Source of the DNA: Streptomyces avidinii
Lineage (GTDB): Bacteria > Actinomycetota > Actinomycetes > Streptomycetales > Streptomycetaceae
DNA length: 64,000 nucleotides
Reading direction: 5' to 3'
NCBI RefSeq assembly: GCF_014650695.1
Contig: NZ_BMVL01000003.1
Location: forward strand, 496,001 to 560,000
The first letter of the stretch is position 1. Every line of letters starts with the position of its first letter. Positions 45,331 through 55,100 of the stretch are shown one piece after another. The notes under the pieces were generated by a model that made no database searches, had not been told where the DNA came from, and saw nothing but the letters and a program-made list of their open reading frames with translations. The position numbers were made by a program, and so were the translations under genes.

Positions 45331-46230
45331 TCAGCCGTGGTGCAGGCCCTCCAGGACGGCCAGGTCCTTCTCGGACAGGCGCAGGGCGCCGGCGGCCACG
45401 TTCGCCTCCAGGTGCTCCGGATCGCCCGTGCCGGGAATGGCCAGCACGTGCGGCCCCCGCTGGAGCGTCCACGCCAGCCGTACCTGCGCCGGGCTCGCCC
45501 CGTGCTCCCGGGCGACGGCACGCACCTCCGCGCTCTCGGCACCGTCCGCGCCGCCCTCCCGCCGGGCGCCGGCGATGGAGTAGAAGGGCACGAACGCGAC
45601 TCCCTGCTCGCCGCAGGCGCGCACGAAGGCGTCCTGCTCGGGCCGCACCCCGATTCCGTACATGTTCTGCACGCAGACCACCGGTGCGATGGCGCGGGCC
45701 TCGGCGAGGTGCTCGGGGGTGACGTTGGAGATGCCCAGGTGGCGGATGAGTCCGGCTTCGCGGAGCTCGGCCAGCGCGCCGAACCGCTCGGCGATGGAAT
45801 CGGTTCCGACGATGCGCAGGTTCACCACGTCGAGGTGGTCCCGGCCGAGCTGGCGCAGGTTCTCCTCGACCTGGCCGCGCAGTTGCCCGGGGGTGGCGTG
45901 GCTCCACACCCCGGACGGGTCGCGGCCCGGTCCGACCTTCGTGGTGATCACGAGGTCCTCAGGGTAGGGGCGGAGCGCCGCGTTGACCAGTTCGTTGGCG
46001 GAGCGCAGCGGCGAGAAGTAGAAGGCCGCGGTGTCGATGTGGTTCACCCCGAGCTCGATCGCCCGGCGCAGTACGCCGATCGCCCGGTCGCGGTCCCTCG
46101 GTACGGCGTCGTCCGCGAACGCCGCACCGGTCTGGGGCAGGCGCATCGTGCCGAAGCCGATCCGGTTGATCTTCAGGTCGCCGAGGTTCCAAGTGCCCGC
46201 CGCTGCCGCGGACATCGTCTGTGAGGTCAT
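45331..46230 (-). CDS. Aldo/keto reductase
   Basis: 299 residues. A TIM-barrel AKR with the catalytic Asp and Tyr in NHIDTAAFYF (about residues 63-72), the catalytic Lys in VITTKVG near residue 98, and a phosphate-binding C-terminus (LAIPGTGDPEHLEANV). The usual catalytic His in the ...LxxxHxPD block is changed: the segment reads VVNLRIVG, so Arg stands at that place. It uses NADPH to reduce aldehydes or ketones; substrate unknown. It is divergent from the ArsR-like gene, with a 64-bp spacer. Confidence 0.87.
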   Translation of the reverse strand: MTSQTMSAAAAGTWNLGDLKINRIGFGTMRLPQTGAAFADDAVPRDRDRAIGVLRRAIELGVNHIDTAAFYFSPLRSANELVNAALRPYPEDLVITTKVGPGRDPSGVWSHATPGQLRGQVEENLRQLGRDHLDVVNLRIVGTDSIAERFGALAELREAGLIRHLGISNVTPEHLAEARAIAPVVCVQNMYGIGVRPEQDAFVRACGEQGVAFVPFYSIAGARREGGADGAESAEVRAVAREHGASPAQVRLAWTLQRGPHVLAIPGTGDPEHLEANVAAGALRLSEKDLAVLEGLHHG

Positions 46231-46294
46231 GCCCGGATGATCCCCACCGGATAGGCTGCCAGGCCATTGATTAAGGCATGACTGAATCCTCGGG

Positions 46295-47326
46295 GTGGCT
46301 GTGCTGGCGGAGCTGGCGTTTTCCGTGACCGACCTGGCGCAGATGCGTTTCGCCGTCGCCCCGATGTGGGAGGTCGGGCCCAGCTACCGGCTACTGGCCT
46401 CCGGCTCCACGCCCCTCGTGCACCGGCCCTGGGTCGAGCAGGTGCGGCCACGGCTGACGGCGGCCGGCCTCGACCGGGGCTGGCTCGCCGAGCTGATCCC
46501 GCCCTCGGGGTACGTACCCGATTTCCTCAACCCGGCGCCCGCCGGGCCGGCTCCCTCCCTGGCCGAGGAACTGGCCGGCATCCGCGCCACGCCCGCCGCC
46601 CGGATCCGCCAGGACCTCGACCGTCTGGGGCAGGAGCAGGGAGGGCTGGGACCGCGCGCACGCACCCTGTACGCCGAGCCGCAGGCACGCCTGGTCAGGG
46701 TCACCGAAGAGATCGAGACCTACTGGGAGTTGGCCCTGGCCCCCTACTGGGCAAGGATCCGCGCCGTACTCGACGCCGACGTCTTCCACCGGGCCCGGCA
46801 GGCCGCCGAGCACGGCGCGGGTCGTCTCTTCAACGACCTCCACCCCTCGGTGAGCTGGGGCGACAGCGCGCTCCGGCTCGCCCACCGGCACCGCCCCCTG
46901 TCCCGCGGGACAGCGGGCTCCGGGCTGCTGCTGATCCCCTCGGTCTTCGCCTGGCCCGTCCCGTTCACCCGCGTGACACCCCCGGAGCCGCCGCAGCTCG
47001 CCTACCCCGCGCGCGGCACCGGCTCGCTGTGGGAGCCGCGGTCCGGCGCCCGGGCCGAGGCCCTGGCCGCCGTACTCGGCCGCTCCCGGACCCGGCTGCT
47101 CACCGAGCTGGAAACCCCGGCCTCCACCACCGAACTGGCCCGGCGTACGGGGCTCTCCGCCCCCGGTGTGTCCCAGTACCTCACCGCCCTGCGCGAGGCC
47201 GGCCTGGTCACCGCCCACCGGGCCGGCCGCTCCGTTCTCTACGCCCGCACCTCCGTCGCCGAGTCCCTTCTCGTTGCCTACACTCCCGGCGTGGAGCGGG
47301 GACGATCACAGGGAGGGGAACCATGA
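46295..47326 (+). CDS. ArsR/DUF5937-type transcriptional regulator
   Basis: 343 residues with a GTG start. The N-terminal 240 residues resemble the DUF5937 sensing domain (FSVTDLAQMRFAVAPMWEVG; FNDLHPSVSWGD). A winged helix at about 265-330 (LLTELETPASTTELARRTGLSAPGVSQYLTALREAGLV, seen as TTELARRTGLSAPGVSQYLT) is of the ArsR/HTH_20 type, without metal-binding cysteines. It overlaps the SRPBCC gene by 4 bp, so the regulator and the partner are coupled. Confidence 0.86.
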   Translation: MAVLAELAFSVTDLAQMRFAVAPMWEVGPSYRLLASGSTPLVHRPWVEQVRPRLTAAGLDRGWLAELIPPSGYVPDFLNPAPAGPAPSLAEELAGIRATPAARIRQDLDRLGQEQGGLGPRARTLYAEPQARLVRVTEEIETYWELALAPYWARIRAVLDADVFHRARQAAEHGAGRLFNDLHPSVSWGDSALRLAHRHRPLSRGTAGSGLLLIPSVFAWPVPFTRVTPPEPPQLAYPARGTGSLWEPRSGARAEALAAVLGRSRTRLLTELETPASTTELARRTGLSAPGVSQYLTALREAGLVTAHRAGRSVLYARTSVAESLLVAYTPGVERGRSQGGEP

Positions 47327-47841
47327 GCGAGCGAGCGTGGAGTCTGGAGGAGCACATCGTGGTGGACGCCGCTCCGGCGGAGGTCCACCGGATGGTGTCC
47401 GACCTGCGGAACATGGGGCGTTGGAGCCCGGAATGCCGCCGTGTGTGGGTGCCCCGGCCGCCGGCCCGCCCCGGCAGTCGGTTCGTCGGGCTCAACCGGA
47501 GAGGATCGTTCGTCTGGTTCACGACGGGCCGGATCAAGTCCCTGAGGGCACCGGAGCAGGCGCCGGACGGCTCCGGTGAGTTCACCTTCGACATCGGCAT
47601 CCTCGGTCTGCCGATCGCGCGCTGGGGCTACCGGTTCGAGCCGGAGGGCGAGCGCACGCGCGTCACGGAGACCTGGCAGGACCTGCGTACCGGGCGCGGC
47701 TCCCGCCTGACCGTGCTGCTCGGCACGGTGTTCGCCGGAACCGGCTCGGACCGGCGCATCGCGGTCAACCGCGCCGGGATGCGCACGACCCTGGACCGGC
47801 TGGCGGCCGGCATCGGCGCGGTCACGGAGCCCCGTCCTTGA
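47323..47841 (+). CDS. SRPBCC family polyketide-cyclase-like protein
   Basis: 172 residues from ATG 47323 behind GGGAGGGG. A START-like fold (EHIVVDAAPAEVHRMVSDLRNMGRWSPE; seen as VVDAAPAEVHRMVSDLRNMG) of the polyketide_cyc2 group with a hydrophobic cavity for lipids or aromatics. It is translationally coupled to the upstream ArsR-like regulator (ATGA overlap) and overlaps the convergent SHOCT gene by 20 bp. No ligand can be proposed. Confidence 0.85.
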   Translation: MSERAWSLEEHIVVDAAPAEVHRMVSDLRNMGRWSPECRRVWVPRPPARPGSRFVGLNRRGSFVWFTTGRIKSLRAPEQAPDGSGEFTFDIGILGLPIARWGYRFEPEGERTRVTETWQDLRTGRGSRLTVLLGTVFAGTGSDRRIAVNRAGMRTTLDRLAAGIGAVTEPRP

Positions 47842-48097
47842 GGGACCGGCCGAACTGCTCGTCCAGTACGGACAGCCGCCGCCAGTACTCGTCCTCGTCG
47901 ATCTCCCCGGCGGCGAAACGCCGCCCGAGGATCGCGATCGGCGACCGCTCACCATGGGTGACCGCCCCGCGGCGACCGCGCCAGACGGTACGGCGCAGCA
48001 CGGTGACGACACCGATGACGACCGCCGCCCAGATCAGCGGAAGGAAAAGGATCCACGGGCCGGGCCCGTCGAATGCGAGGGTGGTGAAGGTGTCCAT
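47822..48097 (-). CDS. SHOCT-domain membrane protein
   Basis: 91 residues. One membrane helix (WILFLPLIWAAVVIGVVTVL, residues 15-34), a basic linker, and a C-terminal SHOCT motif (ILGRRFAAGEIDEDEYWRRLSVL, residues 56-78 with RFAAGEIDEDEYWRRL). SHOCT domains occur at the ends of many small actinobacterial membrane proteins and probably mediate oligomerisation. It overlaps the SRPBCC gene end to end by 20 bp. Confidence 0.85.
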   Translation of the reverse strand: MDTFTTLAFDGPGPWILFLPLIWAAVVIGVVTVLRRTVWRGRRGAVTHGERSPIAILGRRFAAGEIDEDEYWRRLSVLDEQFGRSLKDGAP

Positions 48098-48389
48098 CGC
48101 GGTTCATCTCCTTGGAAGCGCGGACTTTTCGTCTCACCCCGAGCCTCCTCCGCAGGGCCTCGCACGTCGTCGTACGCCCGGCGGCCCTCGGCGTACGCCC
48201 GCGGGAGTAGCGGCGGACCGGGGCGTCGGGGTGTCAGGGGTGTCAGGGAGGGGTGTCGTGGGCCGGAGTCCGGTGATCTACACGTCCGTCGACGGCGGTG
48301 AGGCGCTGGTGCCGTCATCGTCGAACTGACCGGTGAGGTCGTCGAGGCCGTCCTCACCGGGCCCCGTCCGCCGTCGGGCGCGGCACCCC

Positions 48390-49055
48390 TCAGCTCAGCC
48401 AACCGGGGCGGACCAGGCCGGATTCGTAGGCCAGGACGACCAACTGGGCGCGGTCGCGGGCCCCGAGTTTGACCATGGTTCGGCTGACGTGCGTTTTGGC
48501 GGTGAGGGGGCTGACGACCAGGCGGCGGGCGATCTCCTCGTTGGACAGGCCCATGCCCACCAGCGCCATCACCTCCCGTTCCCGGTCGGTGAGCCGGCCC
48601 AGTCCGGCCGCCGCCGCGGGCTGCTTCGAGCGGGCTGCGAACTCGGCGATCAGGCGGCGGGTCACCCCCGGGGACAGCAGGGCGTCACCCGCGACCACCG
48701 CCCGCACCGCGCGCAGGAGTTCCTCCGGCTCGGTGTCCTTGACCAGGAAGCCGGAGGCACCCGAACGGATCGCCTCGAAGACGTACTCGTCGAGCTCGAA
48801 GGTGGTGAGCATGACCACCCGTACGTCGGCCAGTGCATCGTCCTCGCCGATCCGGCGGGTCGCGGTCAGCCCGTCCAGGACCGGCATGCGGATGTCCATG
48901 AGGACGACGTCGGGGCGGAGCTCGCGCACCAGACGTACCGCCTCCTCGCCGTCGGCGGCCTCGCCCACCACCCCGATGTCGGGCTGGGCGTCGAGCAGTG
49001 CCCGGAACCCGGCCCGGACGAGCAGTTGGTCGTCGGCGAGCACTACGCGGATCAC
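48390..49055 (-). CDS. NarL/FixJ-type response regulator
   Basis: 221 residues. The receiver domain has the acidic pair (VVLADDQ), the phospho-acceptor Asp in VVLMDIRMP near residue 53, the switch Thr in VVMLTTF and Lys in FLVKDTEP. The C-terminal LuxR helix-turn-helix is LTDREREVMALVGMGLSNEEIA then TAKTHVSRTMVKLGARDRA. The GTG/ATG start region overlaps the kinase stop by 4 bp, so the pair is one two-component system. The signal is unknown. Confidence 0.92.
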   Translation of the reverse strand: MIRVVLADDQLLVRAGFRALLDAQPDIGVVGEAADGEEAVRLVRELRPDVVLMDIRMPVLDGLTATRRIGEDDALADVRVVMLTTFELDEYVFEAIRSGASGFLVKDTEPEELLRAVRAVVAGDALLSPGVTRRLIAEFAARSKQPAAAAGLGRLTDREREVMALVGMGLSNEEIARRLVVSPLTAKTHVSRTMVKLGARDRAQLVVLAYESGLVRPGWLS

Positions 49056-50275
49056 AGGGTCTCCTTGAAGCCGTCGTGGCCGTCGAAGCCGTCGGTCCTC
49101 AGCGGGAGCCGCGCGACCACCCGGAAGCCGCCGTCCGGTCGCGGGCCCGCTTCGACGGTGCCGCCCAGGGCCGTCGCCCGCTCACGCATCCCGACGAGAC
49201 CGTTGCCGCTGCCGTCCGACGCGCCGCCCGTGGCCGGACCGTCGTCATCCACCCGCAGCTCCAGGGCGTGCGGCTGCCAGGTGAGGCGGATCCGGGCGGT
49301 GCGCGAGCCGGAGTGGCGCATCACATTGGTCAGCGCCTCCTGCAGGATGCGGAAGGCGGCGAGGTCCACGCCGGGCGCCAGCGAGCGGGCCTCGCCCCCG
49401 GCCGAGACGGTCACGGTCAGCCCGGCCGCCGCCGCCTGTTCCACCAGCTCCGGGAGGCGGCCGAGACCGGGCGCGGGGGAGCGCGGTGCCTCGCCGGGGG
49501 AGCGCAGGGTGTCGAGCACCTGCCGGACCTCGCCCAGCGCCTCCTTGCTCGCGGCCTTGATGGTGGCGAGCGCCGTGCGGGCCTGCTCGGGGTCGGAGTC
49601 GAGCAGGGCCAGCCCGACCCCCGCCTGGACGTTGATCAGCGAGATGCTGTGGGCGAGGACGTCGTGCAGTTCACGCGCGATCCGCAGCCGCTCCTCGTCC
49701 ACCCGGCGTCTCTCGGCCGCCGCCCGCCCGGCCCGCTCCCGGGCCCACTGCTCCCGGCGTACCCGGACCAGCTCCGCGACGGCGAGCACCGCGAGCACCC
49801 ATGCGGTGATGCCCAGCTCCTGTGCCCACGGCGTCGGACCGTCCCCGGCGGGCGGGAGCCACCGGTAGAGCCAGTGCCCGATGAGCAGGTGCCCGGCCCA
49901 GAGCAGGCCGACGGCGCCCCACGCGGCCCGGCGGTGTCCGGCGACAACGGCGGCGAAGCAGGCCAGGGCCAGGCTGAGGAACACCGGGCCGTACGGATAG
50001 CCGGCACCCACATAGACCAGGGTGACGATGCTGACCCCGTACGCCACGGCCACCGGATAACGGTGCCGCACGACCAGCAGAGCGGGCCCGAGCAGCAGCA
50101 GGAGCCGGGCGAAGCCGTCCAGCGGCACCCGCCCGCTCTGGGCGTGCGCCGCCCACCCTGCGCCGATCTGCGCGAAGACGGCGACGAGCAGGGCCGAGCG
50201 CCAGGCCGGGCCCCGCCCGGTCCGCTCCACCCATCGCCGCCACGGGGGACCCGGGCGCTCGCGCAGCTCTTCCAT
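49052..50275 (-). CDS. Two-component sensor histidine kinase (HisKA_3 type)
   Basis: 407 residues. Five or six hydrophobic segments occupy residues 20-175, with no large extracellular sensor domain. A HisKA_3 dimerisation helix follows with the phospho-His in RELHDVLAHSISLINVQAGV (about residue 212), and an HATPase_c domain with VDDDGPATG and GNGLVGMRERATALGG. It phosphorylates the downstream NarL-type regulator. Intramembrane-type sensing of the envelope state is plausible from the topology. Confidence 0.9.
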   Translation of the reverse strand: MEELRERPGPPWRRWVERTGRGPAWRSALLVAVFAQIGAGWAAHAQSGRVPLDGFARLLLLLGPALLVVRHRYPVAVAYGVSIVTLVYVGAGYPYGPVFLSLALACFAAVVAGHRRAAWGAVGLLWAGHLLIGHWLYRWLPPAGDGPTPWAQELGITAWVLAVLAVAELVRVRREQWARERAGRAAAERRRVDEERLRIARELHDVLAHSISLINVQAGVGLALLDSDPEQARTALATIKAASKEALGEVRQVLDTLRSPGEAPRSPAPGLGRLPELVEQAAAAGLTVTVSAGGEARSLAPGVDLAAFRILQEALTNVMRHSGSRTARIRLTWQPHALELRVDDDGPATGGASDGSGNGLVGMRERATALGGTVEAGPRPDGGFRVVARLPLRTDGFDGHDGFKETL

Positions 50276-50577
50276 ACAGCCACGCTAGACCGCGTCCCCC
50301 GTCACCCGCGTCACCCCGGCGTAGCGTTTCAGGCGTACTCCCCACGTAGTACCCGTACCCGACTTTTCGCCCCGCCGGACCGCGGTCCCAGCGGTCGCGG
50401 GGTCCGGCCGGCACCTGGTGGTGGAGGCGGACCGATCAGGCTAGGTTGCACGGAACCGGAGGGCGTAGGCAGATCGGCCCCCGGCGCCGACCGACCGCCG
50501 CACTGCCGTAAATTGTCCCACGGCCCGCCCGGTAAGGCCGGGCAAAAGGGACGAGTTGGGGCAGGAGTGGGCAGGTC
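50276..50577. other. Intergenic region, divergent promoters
   Basis: About 300 bp between the kinase gene and the propeller-protein gene, with no coding frame. A GTAGCGTTTCAGGCGTACTCC stretch near 50320-50342 (shown here only as GTAGCGTTTCAGG) may hold promoter elements. No strong hairpin or repeat is evident. Confidence 0.35.
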
Positions 50578-51771
50578 ATGGTGCGACGCGGACGTGCGGA
50601 AGCGGACCGAGGTGCCACCTCCGCCGCGCCCGCGGTCCTGGGCTCCGAGATAGCCGCCGCGGCCGACGGCGGGAGCGCGGCCCGGGGCTGGCTCCGGCTG
50701 GGACGGGACGGCCGCCTCACCGCCTACGCGAGCTGCGCCGAGGGCCTGGTGCGCTGGACCGAGTCCGCGCCCGGCTCCGACCTCTGGCAGGGCCCCGAAC
50801 TGTTCCCCGTGGAGGGCTGGACCGGCCGGTTCACCCTGGCCCAGGACTCCAACGGCTTCGTCTGGTTCGCCGGTACCCGCTACCGGGACGGGGCGCCGGG
50901 CGGCCGTGAGACGGTCATCGCCACCCAGTACCAGACCGGCCGCCCGCTCGGTGACTGGCGCGCGGTGGGCAACGCGTTCCCGGAGCGCAGGCAGGCGGAC
51001 GGCGGGCAGGGAGAGCCGCGAGAGCAGCAGGAGCAGCCCCTGCCCCCGCCCGGAGACACCATGGTGGTCCCCGACGGCGCCGGTTCGCTCCACATCCTCG
51101 CCACCCGGTTCGGCGTGGGAGTACGCGGCCGGACCCGGGGTGCCGACGGCAAATGGGGCAATTGGGCCGACTATCAGGGCAAATGGGTACGAGGGGCTGT
51201 CGTTCCTCTGGTGACTGCCCAGGGGCGGGCCGAATTCCTGGCTCCCTTCAAGGGCGGTGCCTCGTACTGGGGCCAGGACAGGCCGGGCAGTGACTTCAGG
51301 TGGCTCGGGCGCATGAAGGCCGATGCCGTCGAGGGGACGTACAGCTCCTACGAGACGGGCGCAGGCACCGGTACCTACTTCTGGCGCCACCCGGCGGACG
51401 GCGGCGTCATCGCCTACCGCCCGCAGGCTCCCGCCGGTTCGGTGCCCGCGCTCCTGCCGCTGGGAGGCGCCGGCGGCGCAGGCCCGGTGGCCGTCACCCG
51501 CACCCACATCAACGGTTACGACTGCACCGTGCTCCTCCAGCGGGGGGCCGACGGCTGTCCGGAGATCGCCGCCTACCCGACGGAGGGCGAGCAGTACGGC
51601 ACTTGGTGGGCCCCCGTGGGGGACCGGTGCGCGGGGCTGCCGGCGATCGCGCTCGACGCGCGCGGCTCGGTCACGATCGCGATGATCGACATGGACGGCG
51701 GGCTACTGATCGCCCGGCAGGATCTGACGGACCCCGGTCTGGCGTTCGGCCCTTGGTGTCGCGTGGGGTGA
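50578..51771 (+). CDS. Predicted beta-propeller (PLL-like lectin or sialidase-fold) protein
   Basis: 397 residues from ATG 50578 behind GGGCAGG. No signal peptide. Repeated segments of about 45-50 residues with Trp and Gly-Arg/Asp turns (DGRLTAYASCAEGLVRWTES, DSNGFVWFAGTRYRDG, GRTRGADGKWGNWADYQGKW, given separately) fit a five- to seven-bladed propeller. Similar streptomycete proteins are unassigned. A Glu/Gln-rich insertion lies near residues 140-160. Cytoplasmic location is surprising for a lectin-like fold. Function unknown. Confidence 0.6.
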   Translation: MVRRGRAEADRGATSAAPAVLGSEIAAAADGGSAARGWLRLGRDGRLTAYASCAEGLVRWTESAPGSDLWQGPELFPVEGWTGRFTLAQDSNGFVWFAGTRYRDGAPGGRETVIATQYQTGRPLGDWRAVGNAFPERRQADGGQGEPREQQEQPLPPPGDTMVVPDGAGSLHILATRFGVGVRGRTRGADGKWGNWADYQGKWVRGAVVPLVTAQGRAEFLAPFKGGASYWGQDRPGSDFRWLGRMKADAVEGTYSSYETGAGTGTYFWRHPADGGVIAYRPQAPAGSVPALLPLGGAGGAGPVAVTRTHINGYDCTVLLQRGADGCPEIAAYPTEGEQYGTWWAPVGDRCAGLPAIALDARGSVTIAMIDMDGGLLIARQDLTDPGLAFGPWCRVG

Positions 51772-52119
51772 TCCACCTCACCAGGATGCGGGTTTCATCG
51801 CGAACGAAGGGCGGCTTCCGCGCCCGTCGCCCCGGGACGGCGGGGAGTTGGCCTGCGCCGTATCCGTGGAAGTCCGCCATTCATTCGCATGTGTGAAGCT
51901 TTGAGCGCGTGAAGCGCCCGTGAATACTTGCTCGCCATTAAGTGATTGCCCTACGCTGCGCAGGCGCTGTCAAGGTCGTATAAGTGTGCGGCCGAGGGCG
52001 GTGGGGCGGGTCGAGTGTTCGGGGAGCGGTGGGTGACCAGATTCAGGGGCGGGTCTGGCGGCGTGCCGCGGCAACTCCCGGTGCGTCGTGACGAGTGTGT
52101 CTATCGAGGAGCTTTCTGA
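51772..52119. other. Intergenic region upstream of the GT2/TagF gene
   Basis: About 350 bp with no gene. A promoter-like pair TTGCTC, 18 bp, TACGCT (about 51929-51958) sits in a locally AT-richer stretch (51880-51960). The GAGGAG at 52106-52111 positions the GTG start at 52120. Confidence 0.45.
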
Positions 52120-55100
52120 GTGGCAGGTATGCCCCGCCTGAGTGTTGTCGTGCCCTTCCAGGATGTTGAGATATACCTCCAGGAATGTCTGGAATCGATA
52201 GCCAGGCAGACGTTCTCCGCGCTTGAAGTGATCATGGTCGACGACGGTTCGACCGACTCCTCGACGGCGATCGCGGCCGACTTCGCCCGCCGCGATCCCA
52301 GGTTCAAGCTCCTGCGCCAGGAGCCGATGGGGCCGGGACATGCCCGTAACGTCGGCATTCGCGCCGCCCATCCACAGGCCGAGTTCCTCGCGTTCGTCGA
52401 CGGCGACGACGTCATACCCGAGTACGCCTACGAGCTGCTCGTGCAGACCCTCGAAGCCTCCGGCTCCGACTTCGTCTCGGGCAACGTGCAGATGATGAAC
52501 TCCACCAAGAGGTGGCAGTCCCCCCTGCACAAGGCGCCCATGCAGAAGAGCAGGCGCGGCACGCACATCACCAAGGTGCCGGACCTCATCTACGACCGCA
52601 CGGTGTGGAACAAGCTCTTCCGGCGCTCCTTCTGGGACTACCACTACATCGCGTTCCCCGAGGGCGTGATGTACGAGGACTCCTGGGTCAACATGTTCGC
52701 CCACTTCCGGGCCGCCAAGGTCGACATCCTCACGGACATCGTCTACTTCTGGCGTCGGCGCGAGGGCGGCGCGGCCCCCTCCATCACCCAGCGGCACACG
52801 GAGTTCAGCAACCTCCAGGACCGCGTCTCCGCCGTCCAGTCGGTCAGCCGCTTCCTCGCCGGACACCGCGCGCGGTCCTATTCGGACCACAAGCGCAAGT
52901 ACGACCTGGCCTGCCTGAAGTCGGACCTGATGCTGCACCTGAAGGTGCTGCCGGACGCCGACGAGGAATACCAGGACGCCTTCATGCAGTGGGCGAACGA
53001 GTTCCTGGACGAGGCCGACGCGGACATCATCCACGACCTTCCCGCGGATGCCCGGGTCAAGTGGCTCCTGGTGCGCGAGGGGCGCCTGAAGGAACTGCTC
53101 GACGTCGTCGAGTTCGAGCGCAAGGGCGGGCCGCTGCCCGTTCAGCGCCGCTTCCACCGCTACCTCAACTACCCCTACCTCGGCGACCGTTCGATAGGCC
53201 TCGACAAGAGTGCCTACCGGCTCGACAAGGAACTCTCCCTGCACGGCTCGCTGATCCGGGCCGAGTGGGACGACTCCGACCACCTGACCCTCGAGGGATC
53301 CGCGTACGTCCGCTTCATCAACGTGCACAAGCGGCACATGTCGATGAAGGCGATCGCGCTGCGCAACAAGAAGCAGGGCCGTGTGGTCGTCGCCAAGGCG
53401 AAGACCACCTACTACCCGCAGGCCACCGAGTACTCGCAGCAGAACCGCTATTGCTACGACTGGTCCGGCTTCCAGGTCAGCTTCGACACCAGCCGCCTCA
53501 AGCGCAAGGGCGAGTGGGTCGAGGGCACTTGGGACGTGGCGGCCGGCGTGCTGAGCCGCGGCCTGTTCCGCTACAAGGGCATAGCCAGGGGTGGCGCGGG
53601 CAGCGCCGCCAACCCGCCCTACCGCTACGTGGACAAGAACATCCGCGTGGTTCCCCTCTTCCTGCAGGGAAAGCTCAAGCTCCGTGTCGAGACGGTCCGC
53701 TGCCGCATCACCCGGCACCGGATGGTCGGTGACCACATCGAACTGGGCGGCGTCTACCTGGGTGCCAAGCTCCCGGAGTGGGGCAAGTTCCGGGTGACCA
53801 GCATGAGCGGCGCCGGCCGACACGACTCGTGGGTCCACTTCACGCCCGGCGGCGAGGGCTGGTACCTCTTCGTCACCCGCATCCCGGTCAAGGCGCTCGT
53901 CCCCGGACACCGCACGAACTCCTCGGACGGGGTCCCGGAGTCCTGGAACACCGGCGCCAACGGCTGGAAGACCACCTTCCACGTCGAGGGGCGCAAGGCC
54001 GCCATCTACCCCGTCATGGCGGAGGACGCCACCGACGGCCACTACCGGATGCCGGCCGGACTCCAGACCGAAGCCGGCGACCGCGAGGTCTTCGTGCACC
54101 GCAACGGATCCGGCTACGTGGTCCTCTTCGAGCGGGACACCCTGCCGCTGGCGAAGTCCGCCACATGGCGCGAGGACGGTTCGCTGGAGATCACCGTCGG
54201 CTACGCCGCGCAGGACATGCTCGACGCGTCCGAGTACGCGGCGGCCCACGTCGTCGTACGTTCCCGAGCCCACGGTGCGGAGCGCGTGGCGCCGATCACC
54301 TGGTACGGCGACGAGTTCCGCTTCGTCGTCTCTCCTGCCGCGATGCGGACGCTGGCCGGCGACATTCCGCTGGCCTCCGGCCGGTGGGACTTCTTCCTCC
54401 GCCGCCACGACCCCTCCGCCGTCACCCCGGAGAACCGCGCCAACGACCTGATGGTCAAGATGACGCAGGATCTGATCCCCACCCTGCCGAGCGAGATGAC
54501 CAGCAACGAGCGCCGCTACGAGCTCCAGTCGGAGGCGTACGACCGGCTCTCGCTCCTGGTCCACTCCGCCATGCCGGACGAGGCCCGCGGCCCGTACCGG
54601 CAGAAGCTGATGCGGACCAAGACCTACCCGGCGGCCCGCCGCCGGCCCGTGACCCGGGCCGTGCTCTTCGACGCGTTCAAGGGAACCCAGTACTCCGACA
54701 GCCCGCGCGCGCTGCACGAGGAGATGGTCCGCCGGGGCGTGGACGTCGAGCACCTGTGGGTGGTGCGCGACGACCAGGTGGACGTTCCCCCCACCGCACG
54801 CCCCGTCCGCATGTGGTCCCCCGACTGGTACGAGGCCATGGCCCGGTCCAAGTACATCGTGGCCAACAACCACCTGCCGGACTGGTTCGAGAAGCGTGAG
54901 GGACAGGTCGTCGTGCAGACCTGGCACGGAACCCCGCTCAAGCGCATCGGCCACGACATCGAAGCCGTGCACTTCGCGGACAAGCGGTACCTGGAGCGCG
55001 TCGAGAAGGAGGTGCAGAACTGGGACATGCTGGTGTCCCCGAACAGTTTCAGCACCCCGATCCTCAAGCGGGCCTTCCAGTTCCCCGGCGAGATGGTCGA

